Below are positions 23,647 to 33,058 of a stretch of DNA of 45,396 bases, one piece after another. Under the pieces are notes generated by a model. It worked only from the letters and a program-made list of their open reading frames with translations. It was not told the origin of the DNA and did no database searches. The DNA is taken from the NCBI GenBank assembly GCA_946539475.1, contig CAMNHM010000006.1, positions 1 through 45,396 on the forward strand, given 5' to 3'. This DNA is from an uncultured Prevotellaceae bacterium (lineage in GTDB: Bacteria > Bacteroidota > Bacteroidia > Bacteroidales > Bacteroidaceae). The position numbers and the translations under genes are program-made. How positions within the stretch are numbered: the first letter of the stretch is position 1; the number at the start of each line of letters is the position of its first letter.

Positions 23647-26097
23647 CTAGAATGGATAGCCTATGGCGATATGCAGGGTGTGCATATCGCGGAATCGCGG
23701 AATGTTGAAGTAGCCCGAGCGGCCCGTGTCGTAAGGCAGGTGGAGGCCGAAGCCCCAGTCGAGGCGCAGCACGAGGAAATCGAGGTCGTAGCGCAGTCCG
23801 ACGCCTGTGCCCGTAGCTATCTGGCGGAAGAAGTTACGCATGCGCAGCTTGTTGTTTTCGAACATCGCGTTCCAGAGGTTGATGAACTCCCGTCCGAAGT
23901 CGCCGGGATCGTCACCCAGGTCATCGTCGCCCAGTGTCCAGTCTTCAGAGTTCCATACGTTGCCCGCATCGAGGAAGATGGCGCCATAGAGGCTTCCGAA
24001 GAGTCGCTGCCGCAGCTCAAGGTTCGCCACGAGCTTCATGTTGCCGTTTTGCATGAGGTAGGAGAATTGTCGGTCGCCGAGGTCGCCCTGGAATCCTCCC
24101 GGCCCCAGGGAGCGTACGGGGAATGCGCGGATGCTGTTGGCACCGCCCACGTAGAACATCTCGCTGAAGGGTGCGCTGCTGCTGTTGCCGTAGCACCACA
24201 CCATGCCCAGGTTGAGGTGCCCGACGAGCTTCGTCCAGGAACTGATCGTCCAGGTCTTCGTGAGGTCGGTCTCAACCTTGAAGAACTGGGAATATGGATT
24301 CTTGAAGAGCGTCTTGTCCTCGGTGTTCCACGAGTTGCCCTGTATGAGCACGTCGTAGAGCGCCGTGAGGTTGCCCGACTCCTCGACGGTCGTCTCCCAG
24401 CGCAGCGGGTTGCGCAGCTGGGGCGGTGAGACATAGGAATAGGTATAGCGCATCTTGGGGATGAAGTAGTCGCTCATCGTAGTGGAGAGGTAGGGGTTGA
24501 GGTCCAGCAGGGAGTCGAACTGCTGTGTATGGCTGTTCATGAACTGATACTTCACCGTCAGCGGCGACAGCTCGTGGCGGCTGGTCTGCGAGGGCTGCCA
24601 TCGATAGGTCCACTCCCCGCTTACGATGTGCATCTTGTAATAGCTGGGACGTCGCACGATGTCGGTAGAGACCTTGGCAATGGTCCAGGGTGTGGCGAAG
24701 AAACGGCGGCGGCGCTGTGGTCGCTGTCCTGGTGCGGGAGCCTGGCGTGCCTTCAGCCTTGGGAAGACGATGCGCGGGAACTCGATGGAGGCATCAGCAC
24801 CATACTGGTAGCTGTTCATGTCGTTGTCCTGCCCACTGCTCTGCCACTCGTAGGCTCCATGAAGGTTGATATCGAGTTTCTCGCCGCCCCGGAAGGCATT
24901 GCGACGGGTGATACCCACCTTCAGCTCAGGCCCCAGACGGCCGATGGTACGGTTGACGAAGTTTGTCTCTACGTAGAAGTCGTAAGGCTTGTCGAAGATG
25001 CAGTTGAGCAGCAGGTCGAGGGTGTCGCGGTCGCGTGGCGTGAACTGGAAGTCGACATTGCTGAACACGCCCGTGGCATTGACTTTCTGCATCGACTCCA
25101 GATAGTTGTCGTAGTTAAAGAGCTGTCGCGGCCTCAGCTTCATGTTGCGCAGGATGACACCTGGGCGGATGGGGACATGCTTGCCACTGAAGAGAACCTT
25201 TAGCGAGCGCCGCCCGCTGACGGTGTCGGGACGGTCGGCAAACGACCGTCGCAGCTGTACGCTGGTGGTGCCGATGTACCAGGGGTGGAGGGCTTGGGCG
25301 GGCAGCGAGTCGGCCATCTGCAACCGCAGGCTTGCCCTATAGGGAGTGGCGATGGTGTCGGCCAGGTAGGAGGCATAGCCCGTCTGATAGTAGTAATAGC
25401 CATTGTTGCGGAACAGCTGACTGAGTCGTGTGCGCTCGGCATCGAGGTTAGCGACGCTGAATGGCGACTGCGGGCTGATGCTGGCTTCGTCGCGTGTGGA
25501 GTCGATCAGCTGCTGCATGGCCGGGGGGAAGTTGACATAGCTCAGGCTGTCGACGCGGAAGAGGGTGTCCATGCGAACGGTGTATGCAATCTTCACCTTC
25601 TTCGGATTCTTCTGGGGTACTTCGGTATAGCTGACATCGCCGTGCAGGTAGCCATTGGAACGCAGCACCTGCCGCGCCACCTGGGCCCTGAGGGCAGGGT
25701 TCACCTGGCTCATCAGCACGGGAGCCTTACCAAACGTGTGGTTCAGCCATCTGCCCACCTTTGTCTTCGCATCCGACGTGGCATTCCATATCCATAGCGC
25801 GTAGGGGAAGGGCGTGCGATAGTAGCTTGAGCCGAAGAGGGCCCCGTTGGGCGCTGTGGCGAGGGCTGCCTCGAGCTCCTCCTGCGTCTGGTAGGCATGA
25901 CTGTTGCGCTCGAAGTCGGAATACTTGATCTTCTTCAGCCCTACGAACAGCTGCTCGCCGTCGTCGAGCTGACTGGTGGTGGAGCAGGAAGGCAGCAACA
26001 ACAAGCATGCTGCCAGCGCCCCCATGACGAAGTGGAGCCTGGCGGCTGCAGTCAGGGCATTGCCCAGCGGCTTATTGATTATCTTGATTGCTTTCAT
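23647..26097 (-). CDS. tamA: TamA/BamA-family outer membrane protein
   Basis: The 816-residue envelope protein has an N-terminal hydrophobic segment with a lipobox (LLLLPSC, Cys about 38). POTRA-like repeats follow (KKVKIAYTVRMDTLFRVDSL, FRNNGYYYYQTGY, NYLESMQKVNATGVFSNVDFQF). A C-terminal 16-strand Omp85-type barrel has the lid motif GGANSIRAFPVRSLGPGG and ends in aromatic YPF. It probably works with TamB, encoded immediately upstream, to insert or supply the outer membrane. It starts inside the last 26 bp of tamB. A second ATG at 26025 would also keep the lipobox. Confidence 0.9.
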   Translation of the reverse strand: MKAIKIINKPLGNALTAAARLHFVMGALAACLLLLPSCSTTSQLDDGEQLFVGLKKIKYSDFERNSHAYQTQEELEAALATAPNGALFGSSYYRTPFPYALWIWNATSDAKTKVGRWLNHTFGKAPVLMSQVNPALRAQVARQVLRSNGYLHGDVSYTEVPQKNPKKVKIAYTVRMDTLFRVDSLSYVNFPPAMQQLIDSTRDEASISPQSPFSVANLDAERTRLSQLFRNNGYYYYQTGYASYLADTIATPYRASLRLQMADSLPAQALHPWYIGTTSVQLRRSFADRPDTVSGRRSLKVLFSGKHVPIRPGVILRNMKLRPRQLFNYDNYLESMQKVNATGVFSNVDFQFTPRDRDTLDLLLNCIFDKPYDFYVETNFVNRTIGRLGPELKVGITRRNAFRGGEKLDINLHGAYEWQSSGQDNDMNSYQYGADASIEFPRIVFPRLKARQAPAPGQRPQRRRRFFATPWTIAKVSTDIVRRPSYYKMHIVSGEWTYRWQPSQTSRHELSPLTVKYQFMNSHTQQFDSLLDLNPYLSTTMSDYFIPKMRYTYSYVSPPQLRNPLRWETTVEESGNLTALYDVLIQGNSWNTEDKTLFKNPYSQFFKVETDLTKTWTISSWTKLVGHLNLGMVWCYGNSSSAPFSEMFYVGGANSIRAFPVRSLGPGGFQGDLGDRQFSYLMQNGNMKLVANLELRQRLFGSLYGAIFLDAGNVWNSEDWTLGDDDLGDDPGDFGREFINLWNAMFENNKLRMRNFFRQIATGTGVGLRYDLDFLVLRLDWGFGLHLPYDTGRSGYFNIPRFRDMHTLHIAIGYPF

Positions 26098-29000
26098 TAC
26101 TTGGTTGCTGGATGGTGGGTGTTGCGGATTCCTGTGCCGGCACGGCAGCTGGCGGGACAGCGGTTGCCGCAGGACGCGGCGCAGCGGGCATCGCGGTGGG
26201 AGGAGTGGCGCGGAAGATGTCGAGCAGGCTGTTGAGCTTACGCTTCCAGACGAATCCCCCTCCATACTCGCCGGTATATCCTTCCAGCCAGTCGTAGACG
26301 TTCTGCTTGTAGAAGAGCTTGACATACTGGTTGGAGGTGGGTGAGAGGCGATACTCCATCGTGACATTGTCGAAGAACGACTGGTTCTGCCCCTCTAGCT
26401 CTGCCCCTGTCGACACCTTTCCGCCTATCTGGACATTCAGGCGGTTGTTCCAGAAGCGCTTGGCGAACTTGAACGAATAGTCGGTGCGCATCTGTCCGGA
26501 GGCATCGGTGACGTTGTCGAGACCCAGCTGCAGGTCGACGGTCTTCAGGGCGTTGGAGGTGATGTTGTTGATCTCGTTCTGCAGGAAGGAGCTGAGGGCA
26601 GAGTTCATCGAGAAAGCATTGGTATTGCCGTCGGCCAGGTACATGCCCGTGGTGAGCATCGTCACTGCCAGCTTGCCGCGCTGCTCGACGCCCATCGACG
26701 CGAGGTCGCCCTGCAGCTGCATGTCCTCTGGCGCTGCTATCGTGAACTGCAGCCCCATGTTCGCCAGCGTCTGTGTGATGATCACCCCACAGTCGAAGTT
26801 GACGTTGCGGCTTTGTCCGTCGTCCGTCGTGACGGATGCGCGTGTGCGCTCGGTAGCGGTAATGTTGAGCGTGGGGTTGTCGGGCTGTCCGGTAAACTCG
26901 ACGTAGCTTCCCTCGTGCAGTGTGAACGTCTTTAGGGGGATGACGGGCAGCGAGTATTTCATGGTGCCGCTGCTGATGGTGTAACGCCCGTTCAGGCTCA
27001 GCCCGTCGGCATTCATCCGCATGCGCAGGTCGCCTCCGCCAAGCAAGTCGATGTAGTTGGACTGGTCGGCATTGAGGGCACAGCGCACATGGGCTCCCTG
27101 ATCGATGCTCAGCTGCATGTCCATCCGCAGGGCGTCGGTCTCTGGCCGTTCGACGACGGTGGGGATGGTATCGCTGAAATCGGTGAACTGCACCAGCTCG
27201 TCCATCTGATTGTCTGTCGACAGTGGCGAGTCGAGAAGGATATAGTTGAGGTCGGTATTTCCCAGCACGTCGAGACGTCCACGCATATTCAGCTGGTCGA
27301 GATTGCCGTTCAGGCGTGCGAAGAAATTGACGAACATCCGCCCGTAGGCCACCGACTCCTTTTTCTGCCTGGCATTGATAAGCTGGAAGTTGCGCGCGCT
27401 AAGCCGCAGGCTGACGGCCGAGTCGCCCGCGGCATTGAGGTCGACGCTGCCTGTGATGTTCAGCGGATTGTCGTTGTAGGCATAGAGTGCGAAGTCGTCG
27501 AAGAGGAGCTTCGACTGCTCTATCTTCACGGGTGTATTGCCAAAGCGCATGCGCATGCCGTAGGGGTTGCTGACGAGATAGCCATCGGAGAACCGCAGCA
27601 CGCCGTCGCTCTTCAGGTCGGCCAGCGGACCCTTGACACTCAGCGTGCCGTCGGCTGTGCCTTCAAAGCCAAAGAGCTGGTCAGGCATGAATCCGTTGAC
27701 GATGGACAGGGGCATGCTTGTCAGGTCGAGGGTGGCGTCGAGGCGCTTACCGCTGAAGTAGCTTCCCTGCAGCGTCCCGATAGGATCGTCGTCGAGCATC
27801 AGCGTGGCATCGACGACATGGGTGCCGTCCTCACGGAGCAGGTAGACAAACTCCGAGCCGAGGTTTCCGATGGGGCTCCCCTCATAGGCCAGCTGGTCGA
27901 CGTGCATATCGCTGGCAACGGAGATATTGTGCTGCTGGTCCATCATCAGGTGATAGTCGCCCGTCAGTCGCCCCGTAATCTTTGGAAGCATGGCGACGCC
28001 CTGCGTCAGCTCGCCCAGATCGAGATGACTGGCACTGATCGTAAGGTCCTGCAGCAGGGTACTGTCCTGCTCTTCGGAGTAGATCTTGATGGAGGTGCCG
28101 TCGTCGGCCTTCAGGTCGGCATTTGCCTCTAGCTTCATATTGTCGTGCAGCCAGAGGAAGTTGTCGTCGTTCAGCGTGAACTCCTTATACCCCAGTGTCG
28201 GGCGGGAGGGAATCAGCTGGAAGCGCAGACCGTCGCTCACCATCTCAGCCTTCGCTCCCATACGGATGTTCTGACGTCCCTGCTCGTCGAAGTAGCGCAC
28301 GCCGAAGCGTGCCCCATGTTCTTGCAGCTGTCCGTCGAAGAGGATATTGAAGGTGGCCAACGGGTTACGCCGGTTGTTGGTGATCTGTCCGTTGAACGTC
28401 TGTCCGTGATCCTTTTTGTCGACGAGTGTGAAGCGGATGGTATCGATGGGTGTGCCATCGATCGTCAGCGACTGCAGTCGAAGGCTGCCGTTGAGACCGT
28501 CGGAAGGCGATGTGGTGAAGTGGGCTGTGAGGTCCTCGAAGTCGACACCTGTGGATGCCCGCAGGATATCGGCGAGGGGATTGTTGCGCTTGCTGGTGAG
28601 GGAGAGTGTGGCTGTGGGCAGCAGTTGCTTCAGCTTCTGCTGGTCGATGGTGCGCTTCTCCCGCTGCGAAGCGATGGTGTCGGCCAGCACCAGGAGTCTG
28701 TTGCCCAACTGTTCGTAGCTGCCGCTGGCATCGAGTTTCATCGACAGGTCGCCACTCTTCAGGTGTAGCGAGGTGGTGTCGGTGCCGGTATATGCCTGGA
28801 TGCTCATCGCTTCAGGGCGGTGAGTGGCAATGCTGTCGCGGATGTAGATGTTATGGAGTTGCGCCGACAGCCGATGGCTCAGCTGCAGGTCGCTCTGCAG
28901 GTCGACATTACCGCTGAAGCCAATGGTCGTGGGGGCCTGTGCCAGCCCTAGCGCCTGCAGGTCGATGTGCGACAGCTGGGTCTTGACAGTCGCTTTCACA

Positions 29001-30712
29001 CTCTTGGATGCCAACTGGGCGTCGACGTCGAACTGTCCGGCAAGATGGGCTCCGGCACCCTTCGCAGTGAACGTGGCATGCCCCCCGCTGATGTTGCCCA
29101 TAGCCTGCAGGCTGTCCAGCTTCCAGGATCCGTATTCCAGCTTGTGCACGCGGATGTCGGCTGCTATATCGCTGGCAGTATCGAAGGGATCGAAGCCACG
29201 GCCATTGAGGCTGACATCGGCCGAGAGCAGCCCCAGCGAGTCGCGGGGCATGAAATGCCGAAGGTTTAGCTGTCGGATCTCCGACTGCAGGTCGTAGCTA
29301 TTGCTCTTCAGGTCGGCATATCCCTTCACCGCGACGGTGCCCGTTCCCTCACGGGCTGTCATGTCGATGGTGTACTGCTCTCCCATACTCTTCACATTAC
29401 CCGAGAGCTTCAGCCCCTTAGGGATGCGGTAGTCGGGAGGCAACAAGTCGAAGTGACGGAGCAGAGGGTCGAGATTGAAAGCCTCAGCCCTGACATCGAG
29501 CTGCGACAGCAGGCCGTCGACATCGGTGACGTTGCGCAGCGTGCCGCTGGCTTCGGCCTGGAAAACGGATGGCAGCGTGACGTTCAGCTCCTCAACGCTG
29601 ATCAGCGCAGCATTACCGCTGAGATCGGCTCGCAATGCCAGGGGCAGGTCGGGCAGCAAGTGCTCGGGCAGGTCGGGAGCAAACAGCCGGATATCGGCAC
29701 TGCCTAGTTGTGCATCCACATTGAGGTGGTTGTCGGTGGAAGAGCTATCGGCTGCAAGCGTCAGCGATGCCAGGCTGACGTCGGCATCGGCTGAGATCGA
29801 GGAAGCGGGTGTACGGGCAGTGACGTTACTCAAGTGGAAGCGGTCGCCATCCATAGAGAAGCGCCCCTTGAGATGTTCTACCATCAGTCCCGTCGAGTCC
29901 TCTCGCAGACTTGCATGAGTAATACTCGTGCTTAGCACGTCACCATGCGACAGCAGGGAGTCGATGCCAATGTTGACATCGCTCATGGCGAAGAGGCGGT
30001 CGTAGCTCAGCCGCCCATCTTTCCAGTCAATGCTTCCAAAGGCGAAACGCCCCAAGCCGAGGTCGATGTCGGCATCGTCGATGAAGGCCCTGCCCATGTA
30101 GGCATCAATATGGGTGGCTGAGTCGGTAAAGAGTGCAGCGGAATCCATAATGACGGCTATGCGTGAGCGTTCGATTTTGAAGCGATCAAAGCGGACACGC
30201 CATCCACCCGATGAAGTATCGACGGCTGCCGTGTCGCTCATATAGACTCGCAGATAGGCATCGCTCAGCGAGGGACTCGCGAGCATCATTTCCATCGACG
30301 TGGGGAAGATGCCTGGCGACTTGAGCGACAGCCTGCCGACATTCCCTTGAAGGCGCAGGTCGCCAATAAAATCAGTGGTGTTCACTTTCGCGTCATGAAG
30401 CTCCAGTTCGTCGATGACGACCCTGTCCTTCAGCAGGGGCCAAAGCTGCACATCGACGACGGCGCGACGGATGTCGGCTATGGTATCGCCGTCATGTATG
30501 ATGCGGACATCGTCCGCACCTAAGTCGAGAGGAAAGCTCAGGTCGACATGCCCCACCGTGATCTCCATCCCCGTGGTCTCAGAGGCATAGGCCACCACCC
30601 TCTGCGCCACCCAGTTCTGAATGGGTGGTACATAGAGCAGCGCTGCCAGGAAAAGCAGCAGCAGAATGGGACACAGCAATACGATTCCTATCCACTTGAA
30701 CGCCTTCTTCAT
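26072..30712 (-). CDS. tamB: TamB-like translocation/assembly module protein (DUF490)
   Basis: The 1546-residue protein is anchored by an N-terminal helix (KWIGIVLLCPILLLLFLAALLYVPP). An AsmA-like start follows (IQNWVAQRVVAYASETTGMEITVGHVDLSFPLDLGADDVRI). A very long run of beta-strand repeats forms a lipid-transporting groove in this family, and the C-terminal TamB/DUF490 domain follows (LGLDNVTDASGQMRTDYSFKFAKRFWNNRLNVQIGGKVSTG). The last 50 residues are rich in Pro and Ala (ATPPTAMPAAPRPAATAVPP), an unusual tail. The start at 30712 lies 24 bp after a strong -7 box; it is the first gene of a tamB-tamA unit. Confidence 0.93.
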   Translation of the reverse strand: MKKAFKWIGIVLLCPILLLLFLAALLYVPPIQNWVAQRVVAYASETTGMEITVGHVDLSFPLDLGADDVRIIHDGDTIADIRRAVVDVQLWPLLKDRVVIDELELHDAKVNTTDFIGDLRLQGNVGRLSLKSPGIFPTSMEMMLASPSLSDAYLRVYMSDTAAVDTSSGGWRVRFDRFKIERSRIAVIMDSAALFTDSATHIDAYMGRAFIDDADIDLGLGRFAFGSIDWKDGRLSYDRLFAMSDVNIGIDSLLSHGDVLSTSITHASLREDSTGLMVEHLKGRFSMDGDRFHLSNVTARTPASSISADADVSLASLTLAADSSSTDNHLNVDAQLGSADIRLFAPDLPEHLLPDLPLALRADLSGNAALISVEELNVTLPSVFQAEASGTLRNVTDVDGLLSQLDVRAEAFNLDPLLRHFDLLPPDYRIPKGLKLSGNVKSMGEQYTIDMTAREGTGTVAVKGYADLKSNSYDLQSEIRQLNLRHFMPRDSLGLLSADVSLNGRGFDPFDTASDIAADIRVHKLEYGSWKLDSLQAMGNISGGHATFTAKGAGAHLAGQFDVDAQLASKSVKATVKTQLSHIDLQALGLAQAPTTIGFSGNVDLQSDLQLSHRLSAQLHNIYIRDSIATHRPEAMSIQAYTGTDTTSLHLKSGDLSMKLDASGSYEQLGNRLLVLADTIASQREKRTIDQQKLKQLLPTATLSLTSKRNNPLADILRASTGVDFEDLTAHFTTSPSDGLNGSLRLQSLTIDGTPIDTIRFTLVDKKDHGQTFNGQITNNRRNPLATFNILFDGQLQEHGARFGVRYFDEQGRQNIRMGAKAEMVSDGLRFQLIPSRPTLGYKEFTLNDDNFLWLHDNMKLEANADLKADDGTSIKIYSEEQDSTLLQDLTISASHLDLGELTQGVAMLPKITGRLTGDYHLMMDQQHNISVASDMHVDQLAYEGSPIGNLGSEFVYLLREDGTHVVDATLMLDDDPIGTLQGSYFSGKRLDATLDLTSMPLSIVNGFMPDQLFGFEGTADGTLSVKGPLADLKSDGVLRFSDGYLVSNPYGMRMRFGNTPVKIEQSKLLFDDFALYAYNDNPLNITGSVDLNAAGDSAVSLRLSARNFQLINARQKKESVAYGRMFVNFFARLNGNLDQLNMRGRLDVLGNTDLNYILLDSPLSTDNQMDELVQFTDFSDTIPTVVERPETDALRMDMQLSIDQGAHVRCALNADQSNYIDLLGGGDLRMRMNADGLSLNGRYTISSGTMKYSLPVIPLKTFTLHEGSYVEFTGQPDNPTLNITATERTRASVTTDDGQSRNVNFDCGVIITQTLANMGLQFTIAAPEDMQLQGDLASMGVEQRGKLAVTMLTTGMYLADGNTNAFSMNSALSSFLQNEINNITSNALKTVDLQLGLDNVTDASGQMRTDYSFKFAKRFWNNRLNVQIGGKVSTGAELEGQNQSFFDNVTMEYRLSPTSNQYVKLFYKQNVYDWLEGYTGEYGGGFVWKRKLNSLLDIFRATPPTAMPAAPRPAATAVPPAAVPAQESATPTIQQPSNESNQDNQ

Positions 30713-30735
30713 CTTTTCGTCTCGCTTTTTCGATG

Positions 30736-30818
30736 CAAAGGTACGAATAAGCGAGGGAAATTCCAAAAATATTTTGAGAAATTCCGAGCGAGAGTACCTT
30801 CGGCGTTAGCCAGAGGTA
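30736..30818 (-). promoter_or_regulatory. Promoter of tamB with a decayed second copy
   Basis: TTTG (30764-30767), 20 bp, TACCTTTG (30736-30743) on the minus strand. A second -7-like box TACCTCTG lies at 30811-30818, exactly 75 bp further upstream, with related flanks (TTTCCCTCGCTT against TTTCCCTCGCTG), but its -33 is lost. The same 74-75 bp duplication is intact at 1080-1185 and 16649-16755. Confidence 0.75.
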
Positions 30819-30853
30819 CGAAACAGCGAGGGAAATTCCGAGCGAGAGTACCT

Positions 30854-31741
30854 TTACCCTTCCTTGCTAAAGCGATATTCGCTGGGCGACATACCCAGAT
30901 GCTTGCGCACGTAGGATCCGAAATGACTCATGTTCGAGAATCCCATACGTGCAGAAATCTCCTTGATACTGAGGTCGGAGCTCTTCAGGTAGAAACGGAT
31001 TTCTTCGACAGTGTACTGGGCCACCCATTCCGAGGCTGTCTTGTTGCTAAACTTCAGGCAAAGCATCGTCAGATACTTGGGCGTGATGGCGAGGTGACTG
31101 GCATAGACGGTGATGGGCTGGCGCTTGACCTGGCTGTTGGAGATGAGGCTGAGGAAACGGTTGAAGAGCACCTTTCCCTGCGACAGTTTCTGCTCACGAT
31201 TGATACCATTGCTCCGTTCTATCATGTCGCAAAGCTCCAACAGCAGGGCACGCAACAGAGCTAGCAGAATCTCGTGAGGTGCGGGTGGGGCGTGGTGCTT
31301 GAGCTTGGAGTTGATGAGCGAGTAGTAGAAATCGAGATCTTCTTTGGTACCCGGTGGCATGTCGATGAAATTCAACCGGTTGCTATAGACTGTATGGTGC
31401 CAAACGTCGACCTTGTCACGCAATAGTCCGCGGACAAGGTAATCGGAGATACAGAGCACCTTGCATTCAAAGTCGCTGCTGTGGCTGCCTCCCGATACCC
31501 TCATGTTCGGCGGGCATATAAGGATGCTTCCCTCGGAAATCTCCATGCTATGGTCGTTACTCAACAATTTTTGCCATCCTTTGTTGCATACGGCAATCAT
31601 TGTGGTCGAAGGCTTAAGCGGATATAACGGTGAAATGTCTTTCACGCTATCAAACTCAAGGACGTCCACCTCGTTGAAATCGACGATGAAGCTACCGAGT
31701 TCAATATACCGCATTTGGTCTTTTTTCGTTACGTAGGCCAT
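30854..31741 (-). CDS. AraC family transcriptional regulator
   Basis: The 295-residue protein has an N-terminal cupin-like sensing region (about 30-170). The C-terminal double helix-turn-helix includes ITPKYLTMLCLKFSNKTASEWV and the AraC signature SIKEISARMGFSNMSHFGSYVRKHLGMSPSEYR. It acts as a DNA-binding activator or repressor; the ligand and target are unknown. It is alone between the buk stop (240 bp upstream) and the tamB promoter. No canonical promoter box was recognised in its 240-bp upstream gap, which contains a CCCGCTAGCGGG palindrome at 31872-31883. Confidence 0.92.
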   Translation of the reverse strand: MAYVTKKDQMRYIELGSFIVDFNEVDVLEFDSVKDISPLYPLKPSTTMIAVCNKGWQKLLSNDHSMEISEGSILICPPNMRVSGGSHSSDFECKVLCISDYLVRGLLRDKVDVWHHTVYSNRLNFIDMPPGTKEDLDFYYSLINSKLKHHAPPAPHEILLALLRALLLELCDMIERSNGINREQKLSQGKVLFNRFLSLISNSQVKRQPITVYASHLAITPKYLTMLCLKFSNKTASEWVAQYTVEEIRFYLKSSDLSIKEISARMGFSNMSHFGSYVRKHLGMSPSEYRFSKEG

Positions 31742-31981
31742 ACATATACTCTTTTAGTGCGCAAATTTCACCATTTTTTTTCACATTCCACTGCTCATTT
31801 ATAGACAATTACTGTCTTCTTTTACCACTAGTTCCGTTTCCGGATAATGTTTTTGTGTTTTTGAACACTCTCCGCCCGCTAGCGGGTGTGCCAACTCATC
31901 CAGAATACTGATTCCAGATTATTGTCTGACAGGGCCCTGAACTTCTCTTTTTAGGAATCCAGGGCCTGCATAGTGTATCGG
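31742..31981. other. Intergenic region between buk and the araC-type gene
   Basis: This is an AT-rich stretch with a T8 run (31774-31781), a palindrome CCCGCTAGCGGG (31872-31883) and CAGGGCC...GGCCTG arms around 31930-31970, a possible weak terminator for buk. No TAnnTTTG box is seen on the minus strand before the regulator gene, and no small ORF is convincing. Confidence 0.4.
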
Positions 31982-33052
31982 TTAGTCATATTCCTGCACT
32001 TCACGCTGTCCTCGCAACACAGCGAGGGCGTTGAGCGCCAATGCCTCCATCTCGTCTTCGCCAGGGAAGCAGTAGGTGGGAGCAAGGAATTCAATGCGCT
32101 GTCGGAGCCGGCTGATGACATATTCAGAGCGTGCCAGTCCGCCAGTAAGCAGGATGGCATCCACCTTTCCACAGAAGACGGCTCCCAGTCCTACGATATT
32201 CTTCGCCACATGGTAAATCATCGCGTTGAGTATGAGCTCCGCGTGACTGTCGCCATACTCGCGGATACGCATCTCGATCTCCTTCACGTTGGCAGTACCC
32301 AGATGGGCATTTAGCCCAGCCTTACCGGCGATACGCTTCAGCAGCTGCTTCTCGGTGTATTTACCACTGAAGCAGAGGCGTATGAGGTCGGCTGCTGGCA
32401 GGCTGCCTGCCCGCTCTGGCGAGAAGGGCCCCTCTCCGTCAAGGGCATTATTGGCATCGACGGCACGCCCGTGGTCGTGGGCGGCCACTGAGATGCCTCC
32501 TCCAAGGTGGCAGATGATAAGGTTCAGGTCCTCATAGCGCTTGCCCATCTCCTGCGCAAATCGACGGGCAATGGCTCGCTGGTTGAGTGCATGCCAGATG
32601 CAGATACGGTTCATCAGTGGCGATCCTGAGATACGGGCATAGTCGTTCAGCTCGTCGACGACGCCTGGGTCGGCTATGAACGATCGGCACCCAGGAATGC
32701 TCATGGCAATATCGTGGGCGATAAGGCATCCCAGATTACAGGCATGGTTATGCATAGCGATGCCGCTATGGGTGTCGTCGAGCATCTTCTGATTAATCTC
32801 ATAGACGCCGCCGGCAATGGGCTTTACCAGTCCTCCTCGACCGATGACGGCATCGAACTCAAGCGGGACATTGACGCGCTCCAGCTCGTCGAGCACGAGC
32901 TGCTTGCGATAGTCGAGCTGTTCGATGACGTCGTCGAAGTGTGCCAGGTCTTCGTTGGTGTGTGAGATGCTGCGCAACACCAGCGGCATCTCGTCCTCGT
33001 AGACTGCCATCTTCGTGGACGTGGATCCTGGGTTGATGACAAGTATAAGCAT
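31982..33052 (-). CDS. buk: Butyrate kinase
   Basis: The 356-residue acetokinase-family protein makes acyl phosphate to acyl acid plus ATP. It has the N-terminal phosphate loop ILVINPGSTSTKMAVYEDE, IGRGGLVKPIAGGVYEIN, FIADPGVVDELNDYARISG, the catalytic-histidine region ICHLGGGISVAAHDHGRAVD and the C-terminal ILLTGGLARSE. It belongs to Buk rather than acetate kinase by its length and NPGSTSTK start. It lies 6 bp after ptb, the classical Ptb-Buk pair. It could act on butyryl, isobutyryl or other short branched acyl phosphates. Confidence 0.94.
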   Translation of the reverse strand: MLILVINPGSTSTKMAVYEDEMPLVLRSISHTNEDLAHFDDVIEQLDYRKQLVLDELERVNVPLEFDAVIGRGGLVKPIAGGVYEINQKMLDDTHSGIAMHNHACNLGCLIAHDIAMSIPGCRSFIADPGVVDELNDYARISGSPLMNRICIWHALNQRAIARRFAQEMGKRYEDLNLIICHLGGGISVAAHDHGRAVDANNALDGEGPFSPERAGSLPAADLIRLCFSGKYTEKQLLKRIAGKAGLNAHLGTANVKEIEMRIREYGDSHAELILNAMIYHVAKNIVGLGAVFCGKVDAILLTGGLARSEYVISRLRQRIEFLAPTYCFPGEDEMEALALNALAVLRGQREVQEYD

Positions 33053-33058
33053 AGGCGA

